From Congeria kusceri (taxonomy: Eukaryota; Mollusca; Bivalvia; Myida; Dreissenidae), in NCBI GenBank assembly GCA_027627225.1, contig CM051029.1, positions 22,745,356 to 22,809,355 of the forward strand: 64,000 nucleotides of DNA, written 5' to 3'. Below the pieces are notes generated by a model, which saw only the letters and a program-made list of their open reading frames with translations, was not told where the DNA came from and did not search any database. Position numbers and translations under genes: made by a program. Positions 1 through 11,782 of the stretch are shown in pieces (the first letter of the stretch is position 1; every line of letters starts with the position of its first letter).

Positions 1-889
1 GCTTGCCGAGCCGTTATTTTATTCGTGCCGAACCTGATATATTACACAAGACCAGGCAGTAACCTGTCTTTCTATTTATCATACCACGTTTTTCTTAAAA
101 TTACACCAAACGAGCTGATTTTGTTCATATTTAAAAACTAAGAGCCGCGCTGATTTTACTGAGCCGGCTTTTACACGTTCACGTACATGTAGTTATGGGT
201 TTCTAAAAGTTGACTGGATAATACCTTATTATTAATATTTCGTAAAGATAAATGAGCTGTTTTCACTACGAATATATAGATTACACACACGTCTATTCAT
301 ATAATATTGGAAACACAAACTGAAATGGATTGCAACGGCCAATTTTATCGGAGAACACGCATCGACGAATTGTTTTGAGACGCCATTTTCATGATTTTGG
401 AGTTGTCTAATGAAATTGACATTTTGAAGATCGTTTCAATAATGACTATAGCGTATTCAATGTTTGGTCAAAACATGTTTGCGACTCATTATAAACTGAT
501 TCTGTGTAGTGACTTTTAGTTCATTTATTAAAAATGTATTGAAATAACTGTGTATGGATGATTTATCGGGATGATTTCTCGTTCCATTTATGACGTCATA
601 CCACTACCAAAGTGCGGGTTTTTGTGAATATTTAAAAAAATAACGTTTTGTGATTTATGACGATTAGAAATAATCAACTATATAAGTTCTTGCTATCGAA
701 TTGTTTGTTTTGTTAAATCTGATTCATTTTTACTGAAAATGTTGACTTTAGAAGTGGATTTCGAATAATATGACGTACTTCCAAACATTGACTGATATAA
801 ACGCTACTGACCTGATATAAAAAAAATACATCAGGCACCTTTGTATCAGGCCGATATCAGCATAGTGGTATGATAAAAAGTAATATAAG
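1..889. other. AT-rich flank, no gene recognised
   Basis: Both strands are broken by frequent stops. I see no splice-bounded exon resembling a known domain and no clear repeat. The missing N-terminal exons of the SET gene that starts near 3.2 kb could lie here or outside the window, but nothing supports a specific placement. Confidence 0.5.
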
Positions 890-972
890 TTTAATAGAAG
901 TAGTAGTAGTTGTTGTTGTTGTAAAAGTGGTAGAAATAATAATAATAATACTACTAATAATAATAATAGTAC

Positions 973-1046
<74 letters not shown>

Positions 1047-1048
1047 GC

Positions 1049-1111
<63 letters not shown>

Positions 1112-1112
1112 T

Positions 1113-1145
<33 letters not shown>

Positions 1146-1173
1146 CTTATAGTAGTAGTAATAGTAGTAGTAC

Positions 1174-1250
<77 letters not shown>

Positions 1251-1519
1251 ATAGCAGTAGTAGTAGTAGTTGTAGTAGTAGTAGAACTACAAAGACGTAC
1301 GCTTCCTGGTCTTTGAATACAATTGTATAGTAGTAGTAGTCGTTGCTAGTAGTAGAAGTAGTAGTATTAGTAATAGTAGTAGTAGTAATAGTAGTTGTTT
1401 TGTTGTCGTTTTCTTGTGTTGTTGTTGTAGTTGTTGTTGTTGTTGTTGTTGTTGTAGTAGAGTGCAAAACTCAATCGATGTACCAAGCTATACGCTTCAT
1501 GGTCGTTAAATACAATTGT

Positions 1520-1551
1520 GGGGTGTATATATTGTTTATATATAACACCCC
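1520..1551. repeat. Interspersed hairpin unit, copy 1
   Basis: GGGGTGT at 1520-1526 pairs with ACACCCC at 1545-1551 around an AT-rich loop. The following stretch to about 1610 recurs after the two other copies at 1731-1758 and 2527-2555, so it is a small repeat scattered inside the microsatellite block. Confidence 0.7.
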
Positions 1552-1730
1552 GCATTTCCGATGCTTAACAGCCTTGTTTTGTCTGTGGCATTTTCGTTCA
1601 TAACTATGATTATTAATAATTTTTTTTTATTGTTTGAGAAGCAAATACATATGCTCTTATATTATTAAGTGGCCGTGCTTAGAATCAGTAGTATGAGTAG
1701 TAGAAGTAGTAGTAGCACTAGTAGTAGTAG

Positions 1731-1758
1731 TGTATATATTGTTTATATACAACACCCC
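1731..1758. repeat. Interspersed hairpin unit, copy 2
   Basis: Near-identical to the unit at 1520. The downstream segment to about 1812 also matches, including 'gtggcatt' and 'cgttca'. The left arm of the hairpin is partly lost into the TAG repeats. Confidence 0.65.
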
Positions 1759-2283
1759 GGATTTCCAGTGTCTCACGGCGTTGTTTTTCAGTGGCATTAT
1801 CGTTCACAACTATGCTTATGATTATGATTATGATTATTATTATTATTATTATTATTATTAATATTATTATTATTATTATTTGTAGAAGTAGCATAAGTTG
1901 CAGTTGAACGAGTGTTTATACAGCAAATTATAAATCAATAATTTTCATTGCGATATCACAAAAGAAGCAAGCATATATACATTTGTACCACTAAGCCGTG
2001 CTAAGAAGTAGTAATATAAGTTGAAGTTGTAGTAGTAGTAGTCGCAGTAGTAGTAGTAATAGTAGTAGTTGTTGTAAAAGTAGTAGAAATAATAATAATA
2101 ATAATAATTATTATTATGATAATTATAGTAGTAGTACGAGTAGTAGAAGTAGTAGTAGTGGTGATGGTTGTAGCAGTAGTAGTAGTAGTAGTAGTAGCAG
2201 TAGTAGTAGTAGTTGTAGTAGTAGTAGTAGTAGTAGTAATGTTAGTAGTAGTAGAAGCAGCAGCAGCAGCAGCAGTAGTAGTG

Positions 2284-2335
<52 letters not shown>

Positions 2336-2433
2336 AAGTAGTATTAGTAGTAGTAGTAATAGTAGTAGTAGTAGTAGTAGTAGTTTTCAAGTAGAAGTAA
2401 GAGTAGTAGTAGTAGTAGTAGTAGAAGTAGTAA

Positions 2434-2483
<50 letters not shown>

Positions 2484-2526
2484 ATAGTAGTAGTAGTAGT
2501 AGAACTACCAAGCCATACGCTTCCTG

Positions 2527-2555
2527 GGATATATATTGTTTAGATATAACACCCC
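2527..2555. repeat. Interspersed hairpin unit, copy 3
   Basis: Third copy of the 'atatattgttta...ataacacccc' unit, followed by a shortened version of the same downstream segment and then by triplet repeats. Confidence 0.65.
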
Positions 2556-2637
2556 GCATTTACAGTGCCCCACAGCCTTGTATCGTTCACAAATATTATT
2601 ATTATTAGTAGAAGTAGTAGTAGTAGTAGTAGTAGCT

Positions 2638-2683
<46 letters not shown>

Positions 2684-2808
2684 CAGCAGTAGAAATAGTA
2701 GTATTAGTAGAAAAGGCAGCAGCAGCATAGGTAATAGTAGTAATAGTAGTAGTAGTAATAGTAATAGAAGTAGTAGTAGAAGTAATAATAGTAGCAGTAG
2801 TAGTGTTT

Positions 2809-2841
<33 letters not shown>

Positions 2842-2842
2842 A

Positions 2843-2874
<32 letters not shown>

Positions 2875-3205
2875 ATAGTAGTAGTAGTAGTAGTTGTTGT
2901 TGTTGTTATTGTTGCTGTTGTAGATTTTTGTTGTTTTTGGGGTGTTGTTATTTCGCTTCGTTGTATACACTTTTTTTTGTATAAGTATAGTTGTGTAATA
3001 AGAAAATAATAAATTATCGTCCTACTGGTAACAACGTTAGGAATTATCGATCGTTAACCTTTATTTTGTATATTTTGCTATTATACAACACAAAACTAAC
3101 CTTATAATATGATATATATTGTTAACAACCAGTTCAGTTGTGTGTTTTTCAATTGAGAATCATATTAGAGGTATATGTAAGTAAACTCAATATATTTCTT
3201 TATAG

Positions 3206-4155
3206 TGATGGCAGTGCTAAACAACTGGAGCTTGCAAAGCGGTACTGCCGAGCCTATGATGACCCTCGTGATTTTGTTGTTAATTTCATCAACGATGACA
3301 TAGGTAACGTAAATATATTTAATTGTGAAATTAAAGTCCTCAAACAACAATAAATACTGTTAAATGTCATGTTTCATCGACATGAACTATGAACATTAAA
3401 ACTAGTATGCACTGAATTAAAACATTGCTGAATTTGAAAATCTTATCAGTTTATGTTTTTGTCTATTAAATACTTAAGTTGCTACACTTACATCTAATAC
3501 GTCAACCTCTATATTCAACTCGCAATTTATCAAAAAAATTACACACAAAAGTCTCATTTCTCATGCAGTTCAAAAAACAACATGCTGATAATTTTACGAC
3601 AGTCCAGCAAATATATTTGTTTGTTTTTTTTGCAGAGGAAGGTGTGTTTGCTACAAATGCATTTGTAAAAGGCAGTTTTCTGCTTGAGTACAAGGGCGAT
3701 CTCGTCACTAGTTATAAAAGGGCTTGTAAATTAGAAAAAGAACATGCAGAAAGCGGCCTCGGGAGTTTCATGTTCTTTTTTAAATACAAAGGGAAAATAT
3801 TGTGGTGGACACCAAACATGTCGATTGAAAAAGTAACTATATCTATCATGTGACACTCGATATTGCTAATCAAATAATTTATGAAGCTGTGTTTAAATGC
3901 GTTCGTGCACGCGAACGCTTGTGTATGTTCGCGCGCGCGCTTTTGTAGCATATATGTACATTTAGGCATCGATTTTTTTCCAGCGTTGACGCAACCAATG
4001 ATATTTTCCGACAAGGCAGGATGGTAAATGATGCAAGAAAGGGAGACGCTTTGCAAAACTGCGCTCTTAAAATTGTTGAGGTTGACAACGTGCCACGCCT
4101 CTGCATTTTTGCCACTAGAGGCATGCTTTTAGGAAATATGTATATTGCATGTTAA
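3206..4155 (+). CDS. KMT5A/SETD8-like SET domain, three exons
   Basis: Exons are 3206-3303, 3636-3804 and 3984 to about 4139, with phases that join cleanly. The first ends in NFINDDI. The second reads EEGVFATNAFVKGSFLLEYK, then a FFFKYKGK strand, matching the GxGVFAT...KGxFxxEYxG...YxFKYxGK core of H4K20 methyltransferase KMT5A. The third reads VDATNDIFRQGRMVNDARKG, matching VDATxExxRxGRxINH. The family's cofactor-binding Asn-His is Asn-Asp here, the conserved ExG turn is altered, and the usual GEEL-x-YDYG end is not reached before TAA at 4153-4155. Catalysis is therefore doubtful. Substrate specificity cannot be read from the sequence. Confidence 0.75.
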
Positions 4156-5500
4156 TAGGAACAAACAGTGAGGAAATAATTGGCGACGCTTTTGCAGACG
4201 ATGGTGTGTCTCACAGTAAAGACAGTACAAACGAAGTGATTGCATCAGAAATGGCGACATGCAATAGCTACTGTAAGTAACACTCAAAATGCATATATAA
4301 TATCAGGAATGATTTTGTTTTGATGCCTACAACTACTGATTCTAATGTGTGACCTAATTCTTGCAATAACATTGTTGATTGTTTGGTAAATAATGTAATA
4401 GCTTCGAAATTAAATTCATTCATTAATTAGTGAGTAATTATATAAATAACGACCCTTAATATTCTGAAAACAGGTAAAGTTTACAACAGTATGAATGATA
4501 ATACGTTGAGGTTAGTAAATGAAGGAAGAGGCGGGAAAAGCGATGTACAAATATCTGATAGGCTTATGACAGGAAAGGACAAAGTTAGTACTATAATTTA
4601 ACACTTTTGCAAATATATTTATCCCAACATATTATCTTTACAATAAAATATGCATTGAACATAGTTTCTGCAAATCGTATAAATATTTTACCTTTTTGAA
4701 ATGTGACATCTGTATGCATATTTGTGCATCAGTAGTACAACAATATAAATAAAAAATCCAATGTACAAATTCACTATTGCCGGGGTTAGATCTGTACAGT
4801 TTCTTTCTTGTTTTACAAGTTAAACACTGTCTGATATTATGTTAATATTCGATATTCGGTTTATTTAATATAAAATGGCTCAACCTTAATGAACATTACC
4901 ATTAAATTTACTCAATCAACTTATGTCGATTTGTATATTAATGAACAGTTTCATTTGTTTTGACTGTATTGTACTCTTTATTCTTCTAGACGAGGTTACA
5001 AATGCAGAAAGCAAGAGTAACCAGTACTGCGAACATGACGAAAATGATGCAAGCATAAACGACGCCGTTGATGACGGTGCAAGTTTCCGACTACATACCA
5101 TCTGATTCAGGTAGGCCTACCTTGTAATCCGAAATCCCATAAGTACAATGTTTCAACGTCTATAAAGTTTCAATTAACGTGTCTTCGATTACATATATAA
5201 ATGCTGTCTGTTTGGCACGTTTGCATAAATATTATATTTATATCAATCTGTTTGCCAATAAGAATGACTCTAAAAATTATCTTTTTTAACATTGTGTTAT
5301 TATCGCGTAATTAAAAAAAAGATCTTTTATGTGATAATTTATTTCAAACAGACAAATTGATGAAAGCTGTCACAGTGACGATTATCCGGATGATGATGAA
5401 GACGACAAACAAACTGATGCAATAAATATCACAGCGGCACTGCGAAAGCAAATGGCAAATGGTAACATGTATTTCAATTAATTAAATTATAGTGTTAATT
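4137..5500 (+). repeat. Acidic exon block, duplicate 1
   Basis: Four exon-like segments (about 4159-4271, 4474-4583, 4990-5110 and 5352-5461) encode EEIIGDAFADDG..., KVYNSMNDNTLRLVNEG..., an Asp/Glu-rich stretch with YCEHDENDASINDAVDDG, and SCHSDDYPDDDEDDKQTD... All recur about 1.9 kb downstream in the same order, with homologous introns between them. In this copy the third exon carries one extra T at 5084-5086 relative to the second copy. That shifts the frame and brings a premature TGA at 5103. The segment is probably an acidic, disordered linker between the SET and recombinase parts; no domain is recognised. Confidence 0.7.
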
Positions 5501-5910
5501 TGTATCTTGCGACATGAGCTATTACTATGTATTTGTTTAATGTTTAATTACTTAGTATTTGTAATCGAAGTAAGATAAGTATTTTTTAAATAATCTATAT
5601 AATGTTTATGTATGTCTGCGCGTCAGTCTTCTGCGTAAACGTGTTTACAATAACATTCTTTTCTTTTCTTCAATGGCGAAGACGTCCGTTTTAAGCATAA
5701 GCGTCAACGTCCGGGAAAGATAGATACATTAAAAAAAAAAAAAGCACACGTATGCGTTTTATTAATGTTACTAAGAACAGGTTTTTTTCTTATAATACCG
5801 ATACAGTTTTATTCCAATTAAAAGATTATTGGTTACATAAGCTAATAGAACATATTGTATTGCGTTTTTAAAGTTTATGTTTATACCTGACGCAGCGTCA
5901 TATATATTCG

Positions 5911-6040
5911 CAAACACGCACGCACACACACATACACACGCACACACACACGCACGCATGCACGCTCGCTCGCACGCAAGCGCGCGCGCCCGCACGCACA
6001 CATGCACGCGTCTCAAGCACACACACATACACACATGTAT
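5911..6040. repeat. (CA)n / (CG)n alternating purine-pyrimidine tract
   Basis: About 130 bp of ACAC and ACGC dinucleotides within an intron between the two duplicated exon blocks. A shorter GCGCGC tract lies at about 3930-3941 in the intron of the SET domain. Both have the composition that can adopt Z-DNA. Confidence 0.85.
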
Positions 6041-6053
6041 CGTGTGCCCTTAT

Positions 6054-7500
6054 TTAAAATGTATATTGAATGTTAATAGTAACAAAGTGTGATGAAATAA
6101 GTGGCGTTGCATTAGAAGATAATGGAGTTTCGGAAACCATATACACTACAGGCGAAGTGATTGCATCAGAACTGACGACAGCCAATAGCTATTGTGAGTA
6201 ACACTCAAAATGCACATATAATCAAAATGAAAATTTTGCTTAGATAACTTCTACTTCTGATTCCATGGCATTACCGTATAACCAAAGTGTAATACTTTTC
6301 GAATATCTGATACTAGTAACATCATTGCTAAATTGTTGACTGTTTGCAAATAATGAAATACCTTCAAAGTTAAATGCATTCATTAATAAGTTGGCATATA
6401 TATAACGACCCTTTCAATACTAAACACAGGTAAAGCTTACAGCAGCAATAATGATCGAGCGGTAAGGTCAGTGAATGAAGGAAAAGACGGAAGCGATGTT
6501 CGAATATCTGATAGGCTTAAGCCAGCAAGGGACAAAGGTTAGTTTTCCATTGTAAGATTTTTGCAAATATGTTCGTCTCAACATATTATTTTTTACAATA
6601 AAAAATGTATTAAATCCAATATACAAATTCAGCATTGACTTCTTTTACAAAAAGTTTTTTACAAAGTCTGATATTATATTAATATTTGATAACTGGTTCA
6701 TTTAATTTAAAATGGCTCTCATTAATGAGCTTTTCCATTAAATTTATTTAAAAAGCGTACATGTATGTCGATTAGTGTATAAATAAACACGTTCATTTGT
6801 TTCGACTGATCATATTTTCATTTCTAGGTGAGATTACACGTGCAGATTGCAAGAGTAAACACTACTGCGAAGATGAAGAACATGATGATAGTATAGACAA
6901 TGCCGTTGATGACGACGCAGACTCAGACTACATACCTTCTGATTCAGGTACATTGTACTTCGAGATCCGATATGGACAATGTTAATCGTTTAGTAAGATT
7001 CAATTAGTAACATTCAATTGACGTTTTATTTCTTCGATTATGTACATATAAGCCGTCCATTTGGACGCATGTATCGCCAAGTGCATAAATACTATTAAAT
7101 TTGTATCAATATGTTTGCAAATAAGAATGACTCAATTACTTAAATTTTCACCTTTTTAAACACGGTGTTCTGAATTGATTGCGTAATTGAAAAAAAAACT
7201 ATTTTGTGATAATTCACTTCAAACAATAAATGAAAGAACCAGTGATAAAAGCTGTCACAGCGACGATTATTCGGATGATGATAAAGACAAAAAACAAACT
7301 GATGAAATAAATATCACAGGGGCATTGCGAAAGCAAATGGCAAATGGTAACATTTATATTAATTAATTAAATTATAGGGTTGATTTGGGACGTTACCGTG
7401 TAATGCATTAGTTTAATACTCGTATTTAATTACTGACTTTGTATTAGAATTAGATGAGCTGAGTGTTGATAAATAAATATATACATATAATATATATTTA
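6054..7500 (+). repeat. Acidic exon block, duplicate 2
   Basis: Second copy of the block at 4137-5500. Exon-like segments lie at about 6088-6194, 6430-6537, 6828-6947 and 7230-7346, with donors GTGAGT, GTTAGT, GTACAT and GTAACA. The acidic exon is open through YCEDEEHDDSIDNAVDDDAD and ends in SDYIPSDSG, so this copy is the intact one at that exon. Offset between copies is about 1,920 bp at the start and 1,885 bp at the end. Divergence is visible in both exons and introns, so the duplication is not recent. Confidence 0.7.
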
Positions 7501-7742
7501 AATATGAGGTCGCCTCATGCTTAATCGTGTATAAAAAAAAGTAAAACACTCTGGCTAACAATTAGTGTTACTTTGTATTTTCCATATGGTACGTTACAAT
7601 GTAATGTATTTGTTTGACATTTAGTTACTGATTTGAAGTAATTTTAATATTGTGCATAAAAAACTTAAAACGTGTGTTTTGCAAACTTGTATTTGCACTC
7701 TCTATATAAATGTGTACTCGTCAGTGTAATTGTCATTTTCAG

Positions 7743-7975
7743 TAAATGTTCCTGTGTATAATGAGAAAGCAGATGGAAAACGAGACTATAGAAAGAAAAA
7801 TTGTTGCTTCTTCTGCAAGCGTATATTTACTTCCAAAATATCAACACACTATGCTAATATCCACTACAACGAACCGGAAGTTAAGTCAGCACTAATTAGT
7901 CCAAAAGTGTCAGTAGAACGAAAACGCAAGTTCTTGGAATTGGAAAACAAGGGGAATTTCCAGCACAATGCGATG
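7743..7975 (+). CDS. C2H2-like zinc-finger exon
   Basis: Acceptor CAG ends at 7742 and donor GTAAGT starts at 7976. The exon encodes about 77 residues with a CFFC...STHYANIH motif (Cys-x2-Cys, then His-x4-His), a C2H2-like finger, followed by a charged RKRKF segment. It joins in phase to the exon at 8208, giving ...NAM-VIEHG... In related recombinase proteins, paired Cys/His fingers precede the core domain, so a role in DNA or protein binding is likely. Confidence 0.65.
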
Positions 7976-8207
7976 GTAAGTGGTTCTCTTATTACCAAAT
8001 AGCTGACTTCGCACTTTTTATATAAATATATCTACACAAAATGGATGTTGAATTCTGTAGGATAATTGTTAAAAAAGTATGATAACAGTTTAAACAGCTT
8101 GTATGTTGAATTGAAACCATTTGATAGAATGTACGTTTTATATAAATAACATGTGCGTATCATTTGGAAAAGGGATTTATGTCACATAAACGTGCTTTTG
8201 GTTACAG

Positions 8208-9222
8208 GTTATCGAGCATGGAGCTGGGGAGCTGATCGTATCCCGTCGTCCAGGAAATAAAACAAATATCACGTACACGGCTGATCGATATTTGCCCTGT
8301 CAGTATTGCCTAGGCTTCTTCTTGGATAGCTCCCTTTGGCTTCACATGAAGACTTGTGTATTAAAACCAAACGAACAAAAACCCTCTGCAAACTTCATCC
8401 GAGATTCACGTGTCCTTCTTTTGCCATTCGTTCCACAAATTGAGAAGAGGAATCTGCAATTGAGGACTTACTCAATGGCATGAAAGAGACATCCGCAAAT
8501 CCGGGAATTCCCGCATTATGCAAACACGATTTGCTGATTCGTGAATTTGGTAAATCCATGTTATGTCGCCTCGGGGCAGACACCGAACAAAGGGTAAAAG
8601 ATATAGACAATGTAAGAACAAAAGTAAGGACGGTCGGGAGACTTTTGAAAGAATTGCATATCCAGGGCAACAATTCTTTGCCACTGGTACAATTCATCAC
8701 TGGCCAGAAATTTAACCAAGTTGTGAACGCGACCATCACCATTTCACAAAACAGCGACTCTCCACAAATAGCCTTGGTGTTAGGGCATTAAAACATCTTG
8801 CATTATTAAAGATAAGTTTGTGCAAACAAAATGGCCAAAAAGATGAAGCAAATGATGCGCGAGAGTTTCAAGAGCTGTACCAAGCTCATTGGAATAACAG
8901 AATATCATCCGTGGCAAAGCGACGTCAAAAGCTGCGGCATATCAATCAGCCGACAAGAATGCCTGTCGGAAGACTTAAAGTCCCTAAAAGAATGGCTATG
9001 TCAGGAAATGAAAACAGGTCTGACAAATGATCACCCTGACCGAAAGGCATGGGACAGGACAGCGCAAATCACGCTTGTCCGCATAGCATTATTCAACAAA
9101 CGGCGGATTGCCGAGGTCGCAGAATTGAAAGTGTCCGACTTCTTGCAAGTACACCAACATGATGACGTTGACACAGAGATATACAGCGCCCTTAATATAT
9201 CTGAACGCATTCTTTCAAAAAT
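8208..9222 (+). pseudogene. Recombinase N-terminal exon with three frameshifts
   Basis: Acceptor CAG ends at 8207; donor GTAGGT starts at 9223. It opens with a second Cys/His cluster (YLPCQYCLGFF...LWLHMKTC). The reading then moves between frames: to ESAIEDLLNGMKE near 8447, to LGVRALKHLA near 8775, and back to LSEDLKSLKEWLCQEM near 8960. After the last shift, ITLVRIALFNKRRIAEVAEL holds the box-I arginine and glutamate of tyrosine recombinases (R-x-x-E). Each alternative frame continues the same protein sense, so these are indels, not separate genes. They indicate decay or assembly errors. Confidence 0.65.
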
Positions 9223-9514
9223 GTAGGTACTTTGTGCTTTTAAGTTGTCGCCGTGTGCCTATGTGTCCATCTGATTTTTTAATAATCATTTCAGTTATTC
9301 GGGGCTATTGATTGCCAAGTAATATTATTGCAAATATATTATATAACATCGCACGATATTTAATTATATGCAAACTATTTTATACTTATATATTATCTTA
9401 ACAATAATATTTTCTTAACAAGAAGCATAAAAATCGAAAACAAGTTAGTATATTTATGTATTTTGGTGTTTGTATAAATAAACATGATACAACAATACCA
9501 ATGTTGTATTCCAG

Positions 9515-9652
9515 AATGAAAGTGGTGGAAGTTCGTGGAAAATCAACCAGAGGTCTCCGCAAAGTATACATTATTTTGACCCCAGATATGATTCAGGCCC
9601 TTGACTACCTTTTGCGGAGAAGACACGGCGCTAGCCCTTTCATTTTTTGCAG
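9515..9652 (+). CDS. Tyrosine-recombinase exon with catalytic Lys hairpin
   Basis: Acceptor CAG ends at 9514; donor GTATTT starts at 9653. It encodes MKVVEVRGKSTRGLRKVYII followed by LTPDMIQALDYLLRRR. The RGK...(K/R)V-x-I-x-LTPDM arrangement corresponds to the beta-hairpin lysine region of tyrosine recombinases. Phase matches both the 9222 donor and the 10050 acceptor. Confidence 0.7.
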
Positions 9653-10049
9653 GTATTTACTATAGTTCATGGTTTCGTGATGAGTATATTAAAGGTTTCT
9701 TTATCTTTATTTAATACAAAAAATGGCTGCTTATAAAGAGGTAGATTTGGAATGTGTCTCAGTGTGACATAATTGCAATAATTTTAAATCGTAATTGTTC
9801 ACTGTCACATACGCGCACTTGTCAGTCATGGTAATAAAACGTGAAATCAGGTGCAAGTTTGTCGAAAAACAATAACAAATGCATTTATTAAATCCAAGTT
9901 AACTCTATTTAATAATTGTGGCAATAATCGCGTGTAGGTACCTCATTATCTGGTTAATAGTTTATGAACATAACAATAGTTCTTTTTATTGTATCTTGTC
10001 AGTCTAACAAAGATTTTCTTCGTCTTTAACATATTATTGCGTGTTTCAG

Positions 10050-10179
10050 AAAGAGTGATAAGACACCATTAGACGGATGCGAAGCGATGAGAATAGTAAC
10101 AAGTCTGTGTCCTGGTCTGAAAGAACCAAACCGTATTCGGTCACGTACGATACGTAAATACCTAGCAACAACATCACAG
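10050..10179 (+). CDS. Tyrosine-recombinase exon, box II
   Basis: Flanked by CAG at 10047-10049 and GTACAC at 10180. It encodes ...SDKTPLDGCEAMRIVTSLC and ends in RSRTIRKYLATTSQ. The I-R-K-x-x-A-T core aligns with H-x-L-R-H-x-x-A-T of tyrosine recombinases. The arginine is retained, while the two histidine positions are Arg and Lys. As I recall, animal Crypton-like relatives also have LRK here, so the change need not mean loss of activity. Confidence 0.7.
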
Positions 10180-10523
10180 GTACACTTTTTGAAATGTTAA
10201 CAATATTTCATATTTTCAATTGCTAATCTTAGAATTCAGTTATAGTTGAATTTCCTTTTAAAATCATAATAATGCAGCGCAATAAATATACGATAGTTAG
10301 TCAATAGTATCATTGTTACTAGTATTAAGCTAAAATGTTGTTGTTGTTTTTTGAAGTCATACAATTGTATAATTTAGATTCTGCACGTGCAATTATGTTT
10401 TTAACTACGTTTATTTATGAATATATATACCAATTTAGTGAATTAATTTTGATGGGTGACAGAATGCTGTAATATTTATTCAATTAGAATAGCAGCAAAT
10501 AAATAACCGCTTTTTTAAAACAG

Positions 10524-10719
10524 ATCCTCGATATGACCGAGTCGGAGCTGAAAATGGTCGCTGACCATATGGGACACAACCTGAATGTTCACACCGATGT
10601 ATATAGACTTCAAATGTCGTTGTTAGAAAAAACAAAGGTGGCAAGGGTATTGATTGCCATGGAGAATGGGCACTTAAATAAATTCCAAGGCAAAAGACTA
10701 GATGCCATTTCTATTGAAG
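10524..10719 (+). CDS. Tyrosine-recombinase exon with the catalytic Tyr
   Basis: Flanked by CAG at 10521-10523 and GTACGT at 10720. It encodes ILDMTESELKMVADHMGHNL then NVHTDVYRLQ. The MGH motif supplies the third catalytic His, and the Tyr of VYRL is in the position of the nucleophile. This is the best-preserved part of the recombinase and the strongest evidence for its family. Confidence 0.75.
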
Positions 10720-10922
10720 GTACGTGACGATTATTGTGTATAATAACGTGATTTCTACAAGGTTTACATATTATTTATATGCCTAAATTGTAACTATTAA
10801 AATTGAAGAAAATAGTACATTAAAAACATTTTAACAATTAAAAAATTCGGCACATCGCAGTCTTAATAGATACACTGTCTTAATAGATATTCGCATAAAT
10901 TATTTTTTTTTCTTTCACATAG

Positions 10923-11782
10923 ACATACCCGAGCCAGTTGAGTACTACGATGCTTGGTCAGTTCAACAAATGGTGAACGATAATTCAGGTAAGCATTAAA
11001 TATTGATTTTTAGCTATTTCAACTAAGCATCTGATATTTGAGACAAACATTTAACACATTGTTAGTCCTTTGTTGATATGCGATTTGAAAGTCTGAAATT
11101 TTATTATGCGTAAAATTAACGGAATAAGTTATTTTATCCGTACGTACTGTTTGCAGGTGATGAAGAATTAGCCGATATACAATGTGCCGTCCCAGAACCT
11201 CTTTCAGGTGTGTTAAATTCAGATTATGTGTTGATGATTATTCACTGTTCAACTACAATTAATAAATTTTATTCTTGATCTGGCATTAGGATTTGAAGCA
11301 GTTAACATTTGTTACAACATTGTTGCTCATTATTTTAATTTTTAATGTAAACATGGCAGTGAATTAATTTCGGATACAATACAGATATAATAATAGTACA
11401 TTATTTACGTGTTCACCTGTGGTACAGTGGCTTAAGAAATTATATAGAGTCACGATTTAAATCTATAGGATTCATTGAAACATTTAAAAAAATATTTTAA
11501 CATATAAAATAATATAAATTTAACCTTAGGCTAACTGTTTCAGTTCGGAATAAAAATGAAATTATCTTATCTGCCTGTTACTTACAGTTCAAACACAAAG
11601 AGTATACACACATGTGACAATAAGTAAGTAAAAGAAGAAACGTATTTTAATTTCATGTTGTTTTTGTTGCTTAATTTTAATGTAACTTTTATGTTGCAGA
11701 GACAAATGTTAGCCTGATAGAACATCAGAACATAAAGGCAAGGTGGTTGATAGTGAGGAACACGGAACAAAACGAAAATCAG
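10923..11782 (+). CDS. Three short C-terminal linker exons
   Basis: Exons 10923-10988, 11157-11207 and 11700-11782 have AG acceptors and GT donors (GTAAGC, GTGTGT, GTAGAC). They encode IPEPVEYYDAWSVQQMVNDN, an acidic DEELADIQCAVPEPLS, and ETNVSLIEHQNIKARWLIVR. They lie between the recombinase core and the SANT-like exon. No domain is recognised; the acidic, Pro-containing composition suggests a flexible linker. Confidence 0.55.

Larger units (their letters stand above)
890..2935. repeat. (TAG)n / (AAT)n trinucleotide microsatellite block
   Basis: About 2 kb of TAG/GTA/AGT triplets with patches of AAT, TTG and GCA triplets, interrupted by short unique segments near 1290-1330, 1470-1680, 1730-1830, 1880-2000 and 2515-2600. 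Because the period is 3, all frames stay open and spell poly-Val, poly-Ser or poly-Leu on one strand and poly-Thr, poly-Tyr or poly-Leu on the other. None of these looks like a gene. Confidence 0.95.

Noticed and set aside
870..2984. Long poly-Val, poly-Thr, poly-Ser and poly-Tyr open frames
   Set aside because: They are translations of period-3 microsatellites, open in several frames on both strands at once, with no unique coding sequence attached.
3206..4155. The ordinary host H4K20 methyltransferase gene (KMT5A)
   Set aside because: The SET core is diverged at NH and at its C-terminal end, and it leads in the same orientation into recombinase exons, so it is more likely part of a transposon-derived family.
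5771..6092. Cys/Arg- and His/Thr-rich frames at 5.8-6.1 kb
   Set aside because: They are translations of the CA/CG dinucleotide tract.
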